Shown here one piece after another: positions 8,644 to 17,521 of a DNA stretch of 64,000 nt (its first letter is position 1; each line of letters begins with the position of its first letter). The stretch spans positions 17,688 to 81,687 of the forward strand of contig JAHFCR010000006.1 of the NCBI GenBank assembly GCA_023249405.1. Direction: 5' to 3'. Source of the DNA: Peptococcaceae bacterium (GTDB lineage Bacteria; Bacillota; DSM-12270; Thermacetogeniales; Thermacetogeniaceae). The notes below the pieces were generated by a model. The model was not told where the DNA came from. It did not search any database and saw nothing but the letters and a program-made list of their open reading frames with translations. The position numbers and the translations under genes are program-made.

Positions 8644-9402
8644 ATGGAATCGTTGTTCAAGCTGTCGAAGCATTTCTGGGTGGCGGTTGGTGATGTGGGG
8701 TTCGCCAGGAGGATGAAATTGAGTGCCATTGTCAACTACTTTATCGGCATGTCCGGCAGGCATACCCATGACCGGGGGATAGGCATCCAGGCTATCGACC
8801 AGCAGCACGGCGTGTTCTGGGCAATAACGCGGATGAGAGTCGATGTCGCAAGATATCCGCTCTTGGACGAGGAAATTACCATTGAAACCTGGCCGCAGAA
8901 GCCTCGGAAATATGAGTTCGACAGGGATTACCTGATGAGGGATGCGCAGGGCAACATCATTGCCCGGGCGGCCTCGATCTGGGTGATCCTGGACATCGGA
9001 ACCAGAAGGCTCAAGCCGACCATCCTGCTCGATACGGATTATCAGGAAACAGATTCCGAGCGGGCGCTCGATTGCACACTGAGCAAGATCAGGCTGCCAG
9101 CCGATCTGGAACTGGCCTGCAGGAGGGAGATCGGCTGCAGCGACATCGACATGCACGAACATCTGAACAGCGCCAGGTACATCAGCCTGATCACCGATTG
9201 CTTCAGCATCGGGCAGCACCGGAGATACCAGGTAACATCGCTGCAGATCAACTTTCTGGGTGAGGTTTTCCCGGGGGATACCGTTGCCTTGTATAAGCTG
9301 GACAATGTCGACCAATCGGGCAAGGCATTCGTCAGGGGCGTCAACGAGAAGGACGGCAGCACGGTGTTTACCGCCGAGCTCGATATATCCTCTCAGAATT
9401 AA
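8644..9402 (+). CDS. acyl-ACP thioesterase (FatA/FatB family)
   Basis: 252 aa double hot-dog protein that hydrolyses acyl-acyl-carrier-protein to free fatty acid in the cytosol. Visible features are the first hot-dog strand set with the conserved FWAITRMRVDVARYP and ITIETWP segments, and the second domain with DMHEHLNSARYI, the counterpart of the plant catalytic D-x-N-x-H-x-N-x-x-Y motif; here the usual first Asn position is His-Glu, so the exact catalytic set should be checked. A GGAGGGGAG ribosome-binding site supports ATG 8644; upstream Met codons are unconserved. The gene stands alone between the XRE regulator and the BrnT/BrnA-like module. Such bacterial thioesterases probably tune membrane lipid composition or free fatty-acid release. 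Confidence 0.9.
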   Translation: MESLFKLSKHFWVAVGDVGFARRMKLSAIVNYFIGMSGRHTHDRGIGIQAIDQQHGVFWAITRMRVDVARYPLLDEEITIETWPQKPRKYEFDRDYLMRDAQGNIIARAASIWVILDIGTRRLKPTILLDTDYQETDSERALDCTLSKIRLPADLELACRREIGCSDIDMHEHLNSARYISLITDCFSIGQHRRYQVTSLQINFLGEVFPGDTVALYKLDNVDQSGKAFVRGVNEKDGSTVFTAELDISSQN

Positions 9403-9475
9403 ACCAACCCGTTGCCGGGGATTCTGAGAAGTGCTTGATCAATATGGGTTTTCCACATCCGCAACAGAGGCCAGC

Positions 9476-9998
<523 letters not shown>

Positions 9999-10063
9999 TC
10001 ATTTCACGAACTTCCCAAGAACATATACATTCAAGCAGACAGGTTTTCGGAGGGGAATATCTT

Positions 10064-10909
10064 TTGCAGCATAGCGAGGGAACTTTTCAAGGCACGCACG
10101 GCGCAGAACTTTTCTTCCAACAGTGGCGCCTGTCCAATGCCCCGAGGGCGGTAATAGTAGGAATGCACGGCCACGGAGATCATAGCGGAGGCCTGCGCAA
10201 CATCATTCAGTATCTGGTGCCTCTAGGTTATGCCTGGTACGGGTTCGACCTGAGAGGACACGGTCGCTCACCAGGCCTGCGGGGGCATATCCAAAAATGG
10301 TCCGACCTCCAGGGCGACCTGCAAGCCTTTCTAAGATGGATCAGGAGCCGTGAGGCCGATTTGCCGGTCTTTCTGCTCGGGCACAGCCTGGGAGCCCTGA
10401 TCAGCCTGGAGTACGCCATACGCTGCCCGGAAGACCTGAGTGGGGTCATCGCCATCGGCCCGCCGCTGAGCAGCGCCATGTTCTCCCGGTTCACAGTTAT
10501 GGCGATCAGGATACTCTCTCTCATCAAACAGGATTTTATAGTGGAACAGCAGCCTGACTACGCCAAGCTCACCCGTGATACAGATGTGATCAAGCTGCTG
10601 ATTGCAGACACGCTGCGGCACGAGCGTATAAGCGCAAGATTAGGGCTGGCGCTTTACGACTCGCAGAGATGGGTGAGGATGCATGCCGGCGATCTGCATG
10701 TGCCGCTGCTGGCGCTCTATGGATTATCCGACCGGATCACCCCGGCCGAAGGAACCCGCAGCTTTTTCCATTCTGTATCCTATGCCAATAAGGAACAGCA
10801 CGAGTACGCCCAGACTCCGCACCGGCCCTTCGACGATCTGAACCGGGAAGAGGTGCTGGCGGATCTGTCTGGCTGGCTCGACAGGCAGCTAGGGGCAATC
10901 AACCATTGA
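10064..10909 (+). CDS. alpha/beta hydrolase, monoacylglycerol lipase / lysophospholipase family
   Basis: 281 aa cytosolic serine hydrolase. Oxyanion motif HGHGDHSG (about residue 35), GYGF/DLRGHGRSPG (about 65), nucleophile elbow GHSLG (about 108), acid Asp in LYGLSDRITP (about 226) and late His in TPHRPFDDL (about 253) give the complete triad layout. A TTG start at 10064 follows CGGAGGGG at proper spacing. It is close to PldB/YtpA-type lysophospholipases and monoglyceride lipases. It stands alone; both neighbours run on the other strand. Confidence 0.88.
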   Translation: MQHSEGTFQGTHGAELFFQQWRLSNAPRAVIVGMHGHGDHSGGLRNIIQYLVPLGYAWYGFDLRGHGRSPGLRGHIQKWSDLQGDLQAFLRWIRSREADLPVFLLGHSLGALISLEYAIRCPEDLSGVIAIGPPLSSAMFSRFTVMAIRILSLIKQDFIVEQQPDYAKLTRDTDVIKLLIADTLRHERISARLGLALYDSQRWVRMHAGDLHVPLLALYGLSDRITPAEGTRSFFHSVSYANKEQHEYAQTPHRPFDDLNREEVLADLSGWLDRQLGAINH

Positions 10910-10912
10910 AAA

Positions 10913-11023
10913 TCAGGCCACCGGCGATTGCTTCTTTGATTGAACCGGGCAGGAGTTGCAGCAATCAAGCCGCTGCGATCGAGGCAGATGGGTGCGTATC
11001 ACCGTTGCCCTGTTTTCCTTCAT
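10913..11023 (-). CDS. short ORF with strong ribosome-binding site (36 aa, unidentified)
   Basis: ATG at 11023 follows GGGGGAGAGACG, an excellent Shine-Dalgarno, and opens 36 codons beginning MKENRATVIRTHL and containing DCCNSCP. No homology is recognised. It may be the 5' remnant of a larger gene or a real small Cys-containing peptide; the 200-bp gap between the hydrolase and the BtuF-like gene holds nothing else. Confidence 0.25.
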   Translation of the reverse strand: MKENRATVIRTHLPRSQRLDCCNSCPVQSKKQSPVA

Positions 11024-11109
11024 CGTCTCTCCCCCTATAGCACCATTCACGGAGCTAATTTCACGATTCTTTCCCATTCAACTCAGCCAGCCTGTCCAGC
11101 TTCGGTTCT

Positions 11110-11919
11110 TTATAACTGCTTGATCAGGCCGGCGAGCCATTCCATGCCCTGGAACAGGCGCGGACCGGGGCGGCAGAAGAAGTGGCAGGGAACGGCGTAG
11201 ACCCGGCCCCTCATCACTGCAATGACATTGCTCAGGCTGGGGTTGCGCTTGACGTCCACGATATCGCGGGCGCAGGAGCGCTTCTCAACGGTGCAGCCGG
11301 GACATCGGCGGCGTGGCTTCTCGTCCGGTCCGCAGCCGCAGGCCAGGATAATTTCCGGATTGAAAGCCGCCACGTTCTCCCATGTGATCAGCATGAAAGA
11401 ATCATTGCGGGCAGACGGCATCGGCAGGGCGCCGCAGATCTTCAGGGCATCGTACTGGCAGTTGGCAGGTCCGGGTGCAGCCAGGGTGCCTTCACCGAGC
11501 ACAAAGGCTAGGCGTGGACGGCGGATGCCCATATGGCTGAACTCTGCCTCTATAGACCCCCGCTTCATTTTGAGCAGATCGACGCGGCCGGTATTCACCG
11601 GCAATCCGGTGCGGTAAAGCAATTCTACCATCCCATCAAGCAGAGCGTCTATGGTCAACGGATCAAAGTCTAAGAGATCGATCCCCGCCTTGTGCAGTTG
11701 ATCGCCGTGCTCCCGGTGAATCTCACCGCCGGATATGACCAGATCTGGCTTCATGGAGATGATCTTCGGTATGTTCGGGCTGCTAAAATAACCCACCTGT
11801 TCCTTGTGCCTGACCTCTAATGGAAAGTCGCAGTTAGCGGTCACTCCCACTACCTGATCGCCAAGGCCGAGGTAGAATAGAATCTCCGTGCATGAGGGAA
11901 CAAGCGAGATAATGCGCAC
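11110..11919 (-). CDS. BtuF-like periplasmic-binding-fold protein without signal peptide
   Basis: 269 aa. The sequence begins MRIISLVPSCTEILFYLGLGDQVVGVT, the start of the helical-backbone metal/cobalamin-binding fold (BtuF/FhuD class III), and includes PDLVISGG, a central linker helix and the second lobe with ENVAAFNPEIILACGCG. There is no signal peptide or lipobox, so the protein should be cytoplasmic unless the start is wrong. A Cys-rich insertion CGCGPDEKPRRRCPGCTVEK carries four Cys and may bind metal or a cluster. The GTG at 11919 follows GGAGGCG. No permease or ATPase genes lie nearby. Solo leaderless BtuF-like proteins occur in anaerobes with corrinoid metabolism; a corrinoid-protein remnant lies at 26.7 kb. 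Confidence 0.8.
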   Translation of the reverse strand: MRIISLVPSCTEILFYLGLGDQVVGVTANCDFPLEVRHKEQVGYFSSPNIPKIISMKPDLVISGGEIHREHGDQLHKAGIDLLDFDPLTIDALLDGMVELLYRTGLPVNTGRVDLLKMKRGSIEAEFSHMGIRRPRLAFVLGEGTLAAPGPANCQYDALKICGALPMPSARNDSFMLITWENVAAFNPEIILACGCGPDEKPRRRCPGCTVEKRSCARDIVDVKRNPSLSNVIAVMRGRVYAVPCHFFCRPGPRLFQGMEWLAGLIKQL

Positions 11920-11962
11920 CTTATAGCGCCTCCGGTTAAATGCTGCGATTAGCTAAAATGGG

Positions 11963-11991
11963 CTTCAGATGGGGAAAAAACTCACCTGAAG
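11963..11991 (-). promoter_or_regulatory. hairpin in the leader of the BtuF-like gene
   Basis: Arms CTTCAG/CTGAAG (extended imperfectly) enclose a run of six T on the minus strand, 44-72 nt before the GTG. I looked for cobalamin-riboswitch hallmarks in this leader and did not find a convincing set. Confidence 0.25.
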
Positions 11992-12103
11992 CAATTCTCG
12001 CTTTATCTCTGTAAGGATAACATTCAGACCCCAGAAACGCTACTTCCCCTTTTGGCATACGCAGGCGCAACTACCTTCCAGTTAAGCTGCGAGACTTGCA
12101 ACG

Positions 12104-12310
12104 TCACCGCAGTCCCATAATCTGAGTCTGAGAATGTTGAAAGCAAATCAGGCAGTAAGCTAATTCATATCTGAACCTCACCTTTTTCATAAAGGCAACC
12201 GCTTCCTCAACGCTGGTTAGCACCGGCAGGTCCACAGACAGCCCAGGCCGCGGCGTCCGGCCGGTATGATCTTGACCAGCAGCATATTCAGCTAGGGCCG
12301 CCGGCCATTT
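12104..12310 (-). other. unassigned open frame, possible gene remnant
   Basis: The 440-bp gap between the BtuF-like gene and the deacetylase holds a minus-strand frame open for 68 codons without a start codon, with coding-like composition (peptide includes GRTPRPGLSVDLPVL and SVEEAVAFMKKV). It may be the 3' part of a decayed gene. I cannot assign a family. Confidence 0.25.
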
Positions 12311-12359
12311 TCAACTTCATCATACGCAGAATTGTTAAGCATCTCATTGCCATCCGTTA

Positions 12360-13307
12360 TCAGACGCCTCCGGCAGGAGGGGCTTCGGTTGTTACATTGG
12401 TTGGTCCGGCAGGAGGAGTTTCGGTTGTTGGCTTATCAGGTGGGGATACGGGACGCGATGGTTTTGACAGCAGTTCCGATACGGTGCCGATCTTGTAACC
12501 CCGCCTGGTGATATCGTCGATCAGCTGGGGCAGAGCCTTGAGCGTCGGGGCTTTACCTTCGTGCAGCAGAATGATCGAACCCGGCCAGAGATTGGTCATC
12601 ACATTGTTGATGATCTGGCTGGAGGTGGCGTTCTCCCTCCAGTCCTGAGGGTCTATGTTCCAGAGCACGACAGTATAGCCCATCTTTTGAATTTCATGAA
12701 TTACGGGCTCGTTAAGCTCACCCCCCGGGGGGCGCAACAGCGATAGCTCCTGGTGGGCATCCTGCTCGATCGCTTTTTGGCCTTCCAGGATATTGCTTGC
12801 GGCATCCGCCAGGGATGCCTTCTTCAGATTGAGATGGCTGTAGGTATGATTCCCGATCTCATTGCCGTCGTTGGCGATCAGGGCCGCCAGTGACGGTTCG
12901 CGCTCGACCTGGCTTCCGATCAGGAAGAATGTGGCGTGCACCCCTTTATCCCGGAGTATTTTCAGGTATTCCGGGGTCATGGACAGCGAGGGGCCGTCGT
13001 CGAAGGTCAACGCCACCCTTTTTTCCGGATCATGCGGAACATTGCAGACGACACCAAGCTTGGCCAGCGGCAATCCAACCGGCAGAACCGGCTTTTCAGA
13101 CTTGGCTTCCACCACTACCCGCGGAGGCGTATATACTTGCTGGGTAACGGCAACATCCGGTACGGCTAGGGGGGGGCGCGAATCAACCTCAGCCGGCGCC
13201 TGTCTTAATATGGCGTAGCCAAAGCCAGCTAAGGCAAGGAGGACCAGAAAAGAGAATATGAATAGCAGCAAGATCTTATGGCTTTTGTTAGGTGGGGAAG
13301 TGGACAA
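12360..13307 (-). CDS. membrane-anchored polysaccharide deacetylase (NodB/CE4 domain)
   Basis: 315 aa. One N-terminal transmembrane anchor (about residues 12-34), a Pro/Val linker (35-85), a NodB domain (about 95-275) and a Pro/Thr-rich C-terminal tail (about 280-315). Catalytic motifs are present: TFDDGPS (motif 1), HTYSHL with the zinc His pair (motif 2), RPPGGE (motif 3), WNIDPQDW (motif 4) and ILLHEG (motif 5). It should deacetylate peptidoglycan or another wall GlcNAc polymer outside the membrane. The start is a TTG at 13307 with only a weak upstream GGGA. It lies just downstream of an NlpC/P60 hydrolase and an SLH-amidase on the same strand, giving a wall-remodelling cluster. The repeated APPAGG/PPAGP phrases in the tail show slippage-type repetition. 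Confidence 0.9.
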   Translation of the reverse strand: MSTSPPNKSHKILLLFIFSFLVLLALAGFGYAILRQAPAEVDSRPPLAVPDVAVTQQVYTPPRVVVEAKSEKPVLPVGLPLAKLGVVCNVPHDPEKRVALTFDDGPSLSMTPEYLKILRDKGVHATFFLIGSQVEREPSLAALIANDGNEIGNHTYSHLNLKKASLADAASNILEGQKAIEQDAHQELSLLRPPGGELNEPVIHEIQKMGYTVVLWNIDPQDWRENATSSQIINNVMTNLWPGSIILLHEGKAPTLKALPQLIDDITRRGYKIGTVSELLSKPSRPVSPPDKPTTETPPAGPTNVTTEAPPAGGV

Positions 13308-13361
13308 TGTATTATCCCTGTCTTTTAAACAGCAGTGTCAGGCCGGTATTTCTACGATATG

Positions 13362-14153
13362 CTATAAAATGCGGCGCGCTCCCACATAGCGGGACTTATA
13401 CCAGGAATCGTCAAGCGAGGTGATGGTAACTCCCTTGAAGGAGGCGGCGTGGATGAAGGAGTTATTTCCTACATAGATCCCAACGTGAGTGATATACCCG
13501 TCTTTCCGATCCGAGAAGAATACCAGATCTCCCGGGACCGAGGGGGATACCTTTTGGCCTGCCCGGGCCTGGTCGTTGGCAACGCGGGGCAGATTAACCC
13601 CCCAGAGCGAATAGACATAACGCACAAAACCGGAGCAATCGAAGCTTGATGGTCCATTTGCTCCATAACTATAGGGCTTGCCCAGAAATCGCTTGGCAAT
13701 GCTTATGATATCCGCAGTCAACCCCCGGCTGGCATTCTGCGTCCCTGATTGCCCGGATGCAGTTGAGGATTGCTGATAAGCCTTAACGCACCATCCGGCA
13801 ATCCAACCTGTTCCGCCCTTCCAAGCGATCTGATACCAACCGTTGGCATTTTTCGCCTTTGCCTGAATGATATCCCCCTTATGCACCTGTCCGATTATGC
13901 CGCTATTCGTTCCCGGCCCCGAACGCACATTGACTGTGTCATAGGACGCCTGCCACTGGCCGGTCGCCGGAGTAAGCGCTGCGGAAGCCGCGGTGCCGGC
14001 AAAGGCGACACTGTATGTAGAATAGCTGATGATCAAGGCAGCACTCAAACAAAAAGTCGCAGTCAAGACCGCCAGCATGGATCTTCTGGCCGTTTTTTGT
14101 GCGATCTCCGATTGTGCAACTCGTTTTTGAAAAGAAGTTGTCACCAAAAACAT
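13362..14153 (-). CDS. secreted SH3b–NlpC/P60 cell-wall endopeptidase
   Basis: 263 aa. A long signal or anchor segment (about residues 20-50, ending around AFAGTA), one bacterial SH3b domain (about 65-125, VNVRSGPGTNSGIIGQV and GWIAGWCVKAYQQ) and a C-terminal NlpC/P60 domain (about 150-263) with the catalytic Cys in FDCSGFVRYVY, His in THVGIYVG and third polar residue in FIHAA. It should cleave D-Glu-meso-DAP type peptide bonds in peptidoglycan. ATG 14153 is supported by GGAAGGAG; a longer frame to 14228 has no ribosome-binding site. A TGTCGAA box lies 40 nt upstream of the start, like that in front of the adjacent amidase. Confidence 0.92.
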   Translation of the reverse strand: MFLVTTSFQKRVAQSEIAQKTARRSMLAVLTATFCLSAALIISYSTYSVAFAGTAASAALTPATGQWQASYDTVNVRSGPGTNSGIIGQVHKGDIIQAKAKNANGWYQIAWKGGTGWIAGWCVKAYQQSSTASGQSGTQNASRGLTADIISIAKRFLGKPYSYGANGPSSFDCSGFVRYVYSLWGVNLPRVANDQARAGQKVSPSVPGDLVFFSDRKDGYITHVGIYVGNNSFIHAASFKGVTITSLDDSWYKSRYVGARRIL

Positions 14154-14192
14154 TATGTATTCTCCTTCCAGTTTAAGCACTGGAATGATAAT

Positions 14193-14199
14193 TTCGACA
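14193..14199 (-). promoter_or_regulatory. putative Spo0A box upstream of the NlpC/P60 gene
   Basis: Minus-strand ATGTCGAAATTATCAT contains TGTCGAA, the core of the Spo0A-binding 0A box. Nearly the same 15-mer stands before the SLH-amidase gene at 16653. Confidence 0.45.
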
Positions 14200-14239
14200 T
14201 AAAACTCCATTTCCCTGCTAACAGCCAAGAAATTATCTT

Positions 14240-14268
14240 AAAAAATGCCACCCGCGTTCAGGCGGGCG
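14240..14268 (-). terminator. rho-independent terminator between amidase and NlpC/P60 genes
   Basis: On the minus strand a CCCGC/GCGGG-cored hairpin with further wobble pairs is followed by T6. It lies 150-180 nt after the SLH-amidase stop and about 90 nt before the NlpC/P60 start, so it could end the amidase mRNA or act as an attenuator for the next gene. Confidence 0.55.
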
Positions 14269-14421
14269 TTTGTCTTCCATGCAGGTGAGAGAATGTCATT
14301 GTGCTAACTCGCCTGCAACTCCATTGCTTGCCGAGTTATTGAAGCTTCCTGACCAATTTTCCCAACTTGCCAACCAGCAGCTTATTTACGGTCTGTTACG
14401 ACTGCATCCATGCAGTCCTTC

Positions 14422-16605
14422 CTAGCTGCCAGTAAGGAATTTGGCAATACCACGGGCGATAGCCGAGGCCGCCTGCTGTTGGAAGCTTGCGTCCGCCAGC
14501 AGCTTCTCCTCTGCCGGGTTGCTGATAAAAGCCACCTCTATCAGCGCGGCGGGCATCAGTGTGCATCTCAGCACCTCGAAGTTGTCTTCAAACACACCGC
14601 GGTCGTGCAGGCCCAGAGAGGCGGAGGCCTCATTTTGCAAGTCCCGGGCCAGGGAGAGGCGCTGACCCCGCTGTTGGCTCAAAGCAGTACCCGCGGGGGC
14701 GTATGTATAGGTTCCAGTCCCTCCGATAGTCCGATTAGGGGTAGCGTCCGCATGAATGCAGACAAAAACGTCTGCGTTGATATTGTTGGCGACAGCGGCC
14801 CGCTGGTACAGGTCGACATAGGAATCGTCACTGCGGGCCAGGGTGACAGCGGCACCCTGCTGCCGGAGAATATCCGCCGCCTTTAAAGTGATTGCCAGGT
14901 TGACATCCTTTTCCCTCACACCGTGAGGACCGATCGCCCCAGCGTCTTCTCCCCCATGACCGGCGTCGAGCACGACTTTTTTGCCCGCAAGGGTGATCTG
15001 AGGCGCCGGAGCGTCACCGGCTGACTTCTTTCCCAGCCGCAGAACGATCTGGCAGCCCCCAGAGCTGGTGTCGGAGGTGGCAGAGATATCCAGGGTGCCT
15101 TCCGCCGTCAGCCTGACCACGCCTGGCTGATATTGGATAAGTTTTATGCCTTTAACCCCCAAGAGATCAGCCTTCTGTTCCCATGCCTGCAGCGGGGAGG
15201 CAAGGGTGAAACCGGTAAAATCAAAAGCTATCCGGGGTGTTGGGTCATCCAGATTGGTGACCTGATAAGAAAGAGGCGCTGTTCCCCACATGTTGATCGC
15301 CAGAAAATCGGTTATAGACCCCGCCTGGATTTTGTATATCTGAGGCGGTAGCGTAACCAGCAACTCTCCAGAGTTTCCCAAGACTGCGCTATAGACAAGT
15401 GGCGCAGGCGACGACTGAAAAAAGATATCGACCTCCGCGGTTCCGGCTGCTGCCCCTGGAAAACGGGTGACGATCTTGTCCAGGCCACCTACTCCGGGAT
15501 CAATTTCTAGTGGCGTTCGTACGCTGGTGATGCCCGGCACGGTTACTACCAGACGTTGCGGGCCGGTCCCATCCGTCCACTGGCATTTCCCACTCGCCCC
15601 CTGGATATCGATGGTGGTCCCTGTACCACTCTGCTTGACCTGCACATCAAGTACCCCCTGGCTGCCACCGCCCGGTTCTGCCGGTGGGCTTGGCGGAGCC
15701 GGCGGTGGCGCCGGGTTTGCCGGGAGTACCGGACTTGAAGGCGGCGCCGGTTGATAGGCCTGAACGCACGATGCGGCAATCCAGGCGTTTGCTCCCTGGT
15801 AAGCGATCTGGTACCACCCGTCACCACTTTTTGCTTTTGCCTGGAGGATGTCTCCCTGATGCGCCTGTCCTAGCTTGGGTTCACCTGTACCTGGTCCCGA
15901 GCGCACGTTGACAATAGCATCAACTACCTGCAATTGCACGGATACCGGGACAATCGACTGCAAAACCAGGGCGTTGTTGATCATCACCACCGCTTCGGCA
16001 CGACTGATGACTTTTTTGGGCTGGAAAGAACCGTTAGGATAGCCGGACATTATCCCCCTGGCCACCAACTCGGCTACAGAAGATTCGGCCCAGCTGTCAA
16101 TCCGGCCGGCATCGGAAAAACCTGTACTGCCTCCCCCGTCCAGCTTCAATAATTTGGCCAGCAGGCAGGCAGCCTCCTGGCGTGTAACGGCCTGTTGCGG
16201 CCTGAAGGTTCCGTCCGGATAGCCGCTCGCAAAACCGGCTGCAAGGGCGGACTGCAGGTCCTTGGCAAACCAGTCCTTGTTGTGCACATCCTTAAAAGAC
16301 TGCTGATCCTGGGTGACCGGGACCTGGAAAGCACCATCCGCCATGGCAATGAATTCAGACCTGGTTACCCCGGCGTCCGGTTTAAACCTGCCGTCAGGGT
16401 AACCCATCACGTAACCAGCGGAGACTGCCTTCCCAATCTCGGCGGCAGCCCAATGCTGCCCAACATCCTTTAAGCCGCCCGCAAAAGCCGCACTGCCGGA
16501 AAATATGGACGCCAGGCCCCACAAGAGGAGAGCAACAAGGGTGGCCGGCGCCACAATCTTTGCCGGTAAGCTACAAACAACCTGCCTATATTTATAAGTT
16601 GTCAT
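14422..16605 (-). CDS. SLH–SH3b–AMIN–amidase_3 N-acetylmuramoyl-L-alanine amidase
   Basis: 727 aa secreted wall amidase. Order: signal peptide (about 1-42), three S-layer homology repeats (about 45-215, each with a W-A-x-x-x-I/V core and GYPDGRF/GYPDGTF/GYPNGSF turns), an SH3b domain (about 225-290), a Pro/Gly linker (290-320), an AMIN-like beta domain (about 320-535) and an amidase_3 catalytic domain (about 545-727). Zinc and catalytic motifs VVLDAGHGGEDAG, YQRAAVANN, FVCIHADA and ALIEVAFISNPAEE are all present. The SLH repeats should hold the enzyme on pyruvylated secondary wall polymer. ATG 16605 is taken; a codon at 16617 is an alternative. A TGTCGAA box lies 48 nt upstream. The SH3b domain is closely related to that of the neighbouring NlpC/P60 protein, implying duplication. 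Confidence 0.95.
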   Translation of the reverse strand: MTTYKYRQVVCSLPAKIVAPATLVALLLWGLASIFSGSAAFAGGLKDVGQHWAAAEIGKAVSAGYVMGYPDGRFKPDAGVTRSEFIAMADGAFQVPVTQDQQSFKDVHNKDWFAKDLQSALAAGFASGYPDGTFRPQQAVTRQEAACLLAKLLKLDGGGSTGFSDAGRIDSWAESSVAELVARGIMSGYPNGSFQPKKVISRAEAVVMINNALVLQSIVPVSVQLQVVDAIVNVRSGPGTGEPKLGQAHQGDILQAKAKSGDGWYQIAYQGANAWIAASCVQAYQPAPPSSPVLPANPAPPPAPPSPPAEPGGGSQGVLDVQVKQSGTGTTIDIQGASGKCQWTDGTGPQRLVVTVPGITSVRTPLEIDPGVGGLDKIVTRFPGAAAGTAEVDIFFQSSPAPLVYSAVLGNSGELLVTLPPQIYKIQAGSITDFLAINMWGTAPLSYQVTNLDDPTPRIAFDFTGFTLASPLQAWEQKADLLGVKGIKLIQYQPGVVRLTAEGTLDISATSDTSSGGCQIVLRLGKKSAGDAPAPQITLAGKKVVLDAGHGGEDAGAIGPHGVREKDVNLAITLKAADILRQQGAAVTLARSDDSYVDLYQRAAVANNINADVFVCIHADATPNRTIGGTGTYTYAPAGTALSQQRGQRLSLARDLQNEASASLGLHDRGVFEDNFEVLRCTLMPAALIEVAFISNPAEEKLLADASFQQQAASAIARGIAKFLTGS

Positions 16606-16652
16606 TATAATCACCATCTAAGTTTTGCTAATTTTTAGATCCTGATGATCAT

Positions 16653-16659
16653 TTCGACA
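16653..16659 (-). promoter_or_regulatory. putative Spo0A box upstream of the SLH-amidase gene
   Basis: Minus-strand ATGTCGAAATGATCAT, 48 nt before the amidase start. A further TTCGACA is at 16851-16857 in the same 390-bp gap, which also holds an imperfect GGTTATCC/GGATAACC inverted repeat (16700-16733). No gene is seen in the gap. Confidence 0.45.
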
Positions 16660-16904
16660 TCAACTGACAATTACCTACCACGTCTTAAAGGTATTATCTG
16701 GTTATCCACTTTAAACCAGTATTAGGGATAACCGCTGCCATCCCCATTCTCACGCACGGCCAGGAGAATATGCCAGCCTAGAGAAGCATCCTAAAAACCA
16801 CTTTCTATACTTGCCGAAGAACATTGCCGGCACTACGGAAGATCCAAGCGTTCGACACATATGCCTTTAATTGTATCGCTAAATTCTATCGGATAAATAA
16901 ATTA

Positions 16905-16924
16905 TAGTAAACTACTATTTACTA
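16905..16924. promoter_or_regulatory. inverted repeat, candidate MarR operator
   Basis: TAGTAAA-N6-TTTACTA, a perfect 7-bp inverted repeat about 75 bp before the MarR gene in AT-rich promoter DNA. The size and spacing suit a MarR dimer controlling its own efflux operon. Confidence 0.5.
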
Positions 16925-16996
16925 TTAGTGCTCATACGCATATACTATATATTGTTGTTCATTTCCAAATCACAATACTGATGCACAGGTGTTGAG

Positions 16997-17434
16997 ATGA
17001 GTAAACTGGACCATGTAGCCAACGACTTCCTCACCTTGTTCGGGGTTATACACGGGAAGTTCTTAAGGCCGAGCGAGAAGATCACCCGCCCGATGCTTGG
17101 TCCTGCCCAATTTCACGCCCTGTCGATCCTGTGCCGCAAGGGCCCCCTGCCCATTTCCGAGTTGGCGGATGAACTGAAAATATCCAAGCAACAGTCTACC
17201 CCCCTGATCTGCAAGCTGATTGGCAGCGGTCTAGCTGCTAAAAAAGTGGACGGACATGACCGGCGAATCGTGCACATTGAAATCACTGAGACCGGAAGAG
17301 GAATGTTTAAAATGCTATGGTTGGAAGTAAAGCAGGCTCTCGCAGCTAAGCTCGAGGCGCTGCCGGAGACGGAACTGGAGGAACTGGACCAGCTGATGAA
17401 GAGAATTTGCGAGATCCTGCAAGGCATAAAGTAA
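16997..17434 (+). CDS. MarR family transcriptional regulator of the efflux operon
   Basis: 145 aa winged-helix regulator. The HTH (LPISELADELKISKQQSTPLI) and the wing (KKVDGHDRRIVHIEITETG) are clear, with dimerisation helices at both ends. ATG with a weak AGGTGTTGAG site. It heads a run of five same-strand genes (two membrane-fusion proteins and two ABC half-transporters), so it most likely represses that operon in response to a toxic ligand. Confidence 0.92.
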   Translation: MSKLDHVANDFLTLFGVIHGKFLRPSEKITRPMLGPAQFHALSILCRKGPLPISELADELKISKQQSTPLICKLIGSGLAAKKVDGHDRRIVHIEITETGRGMFKMLWLEVKQALAAKLEALPETELEELDQLMKRICEILQGIK

Positions 17435-17521
17435 GATATGGGGACAGTAAGATTTGGCAGCGGGCCAAAATCAGACCGGGGCATAGAGACTCTAGAAATT
17501 TCTTGAAGGTGGTTGATGGTT

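Noticed and set aside
8557..9315. Long minus-strand frame (252 codons) opposite the acyl-ACP thioesterase
   Set aside because: It is a mirror of the thioesterase gene, has no ribosome-binding site and no recognisable domain; the plus-strand protein has clear family motifs.
11920..12110. Possible cobalamin riboswitch before the BtuF-like gene
   Set aside because: A hairpin and a GGGAAG-like string are present, but the B12-box and ordered conserved core are not convincing.
14154..14421. c-di-GMP or c-di-AMP riboswitch before the NlpC/P60 gene
   Set aside because: These RNAs often precede such genes, but I could not find the conserved core strings; only a terminator hairpin and a TGTCGAA box are seen.
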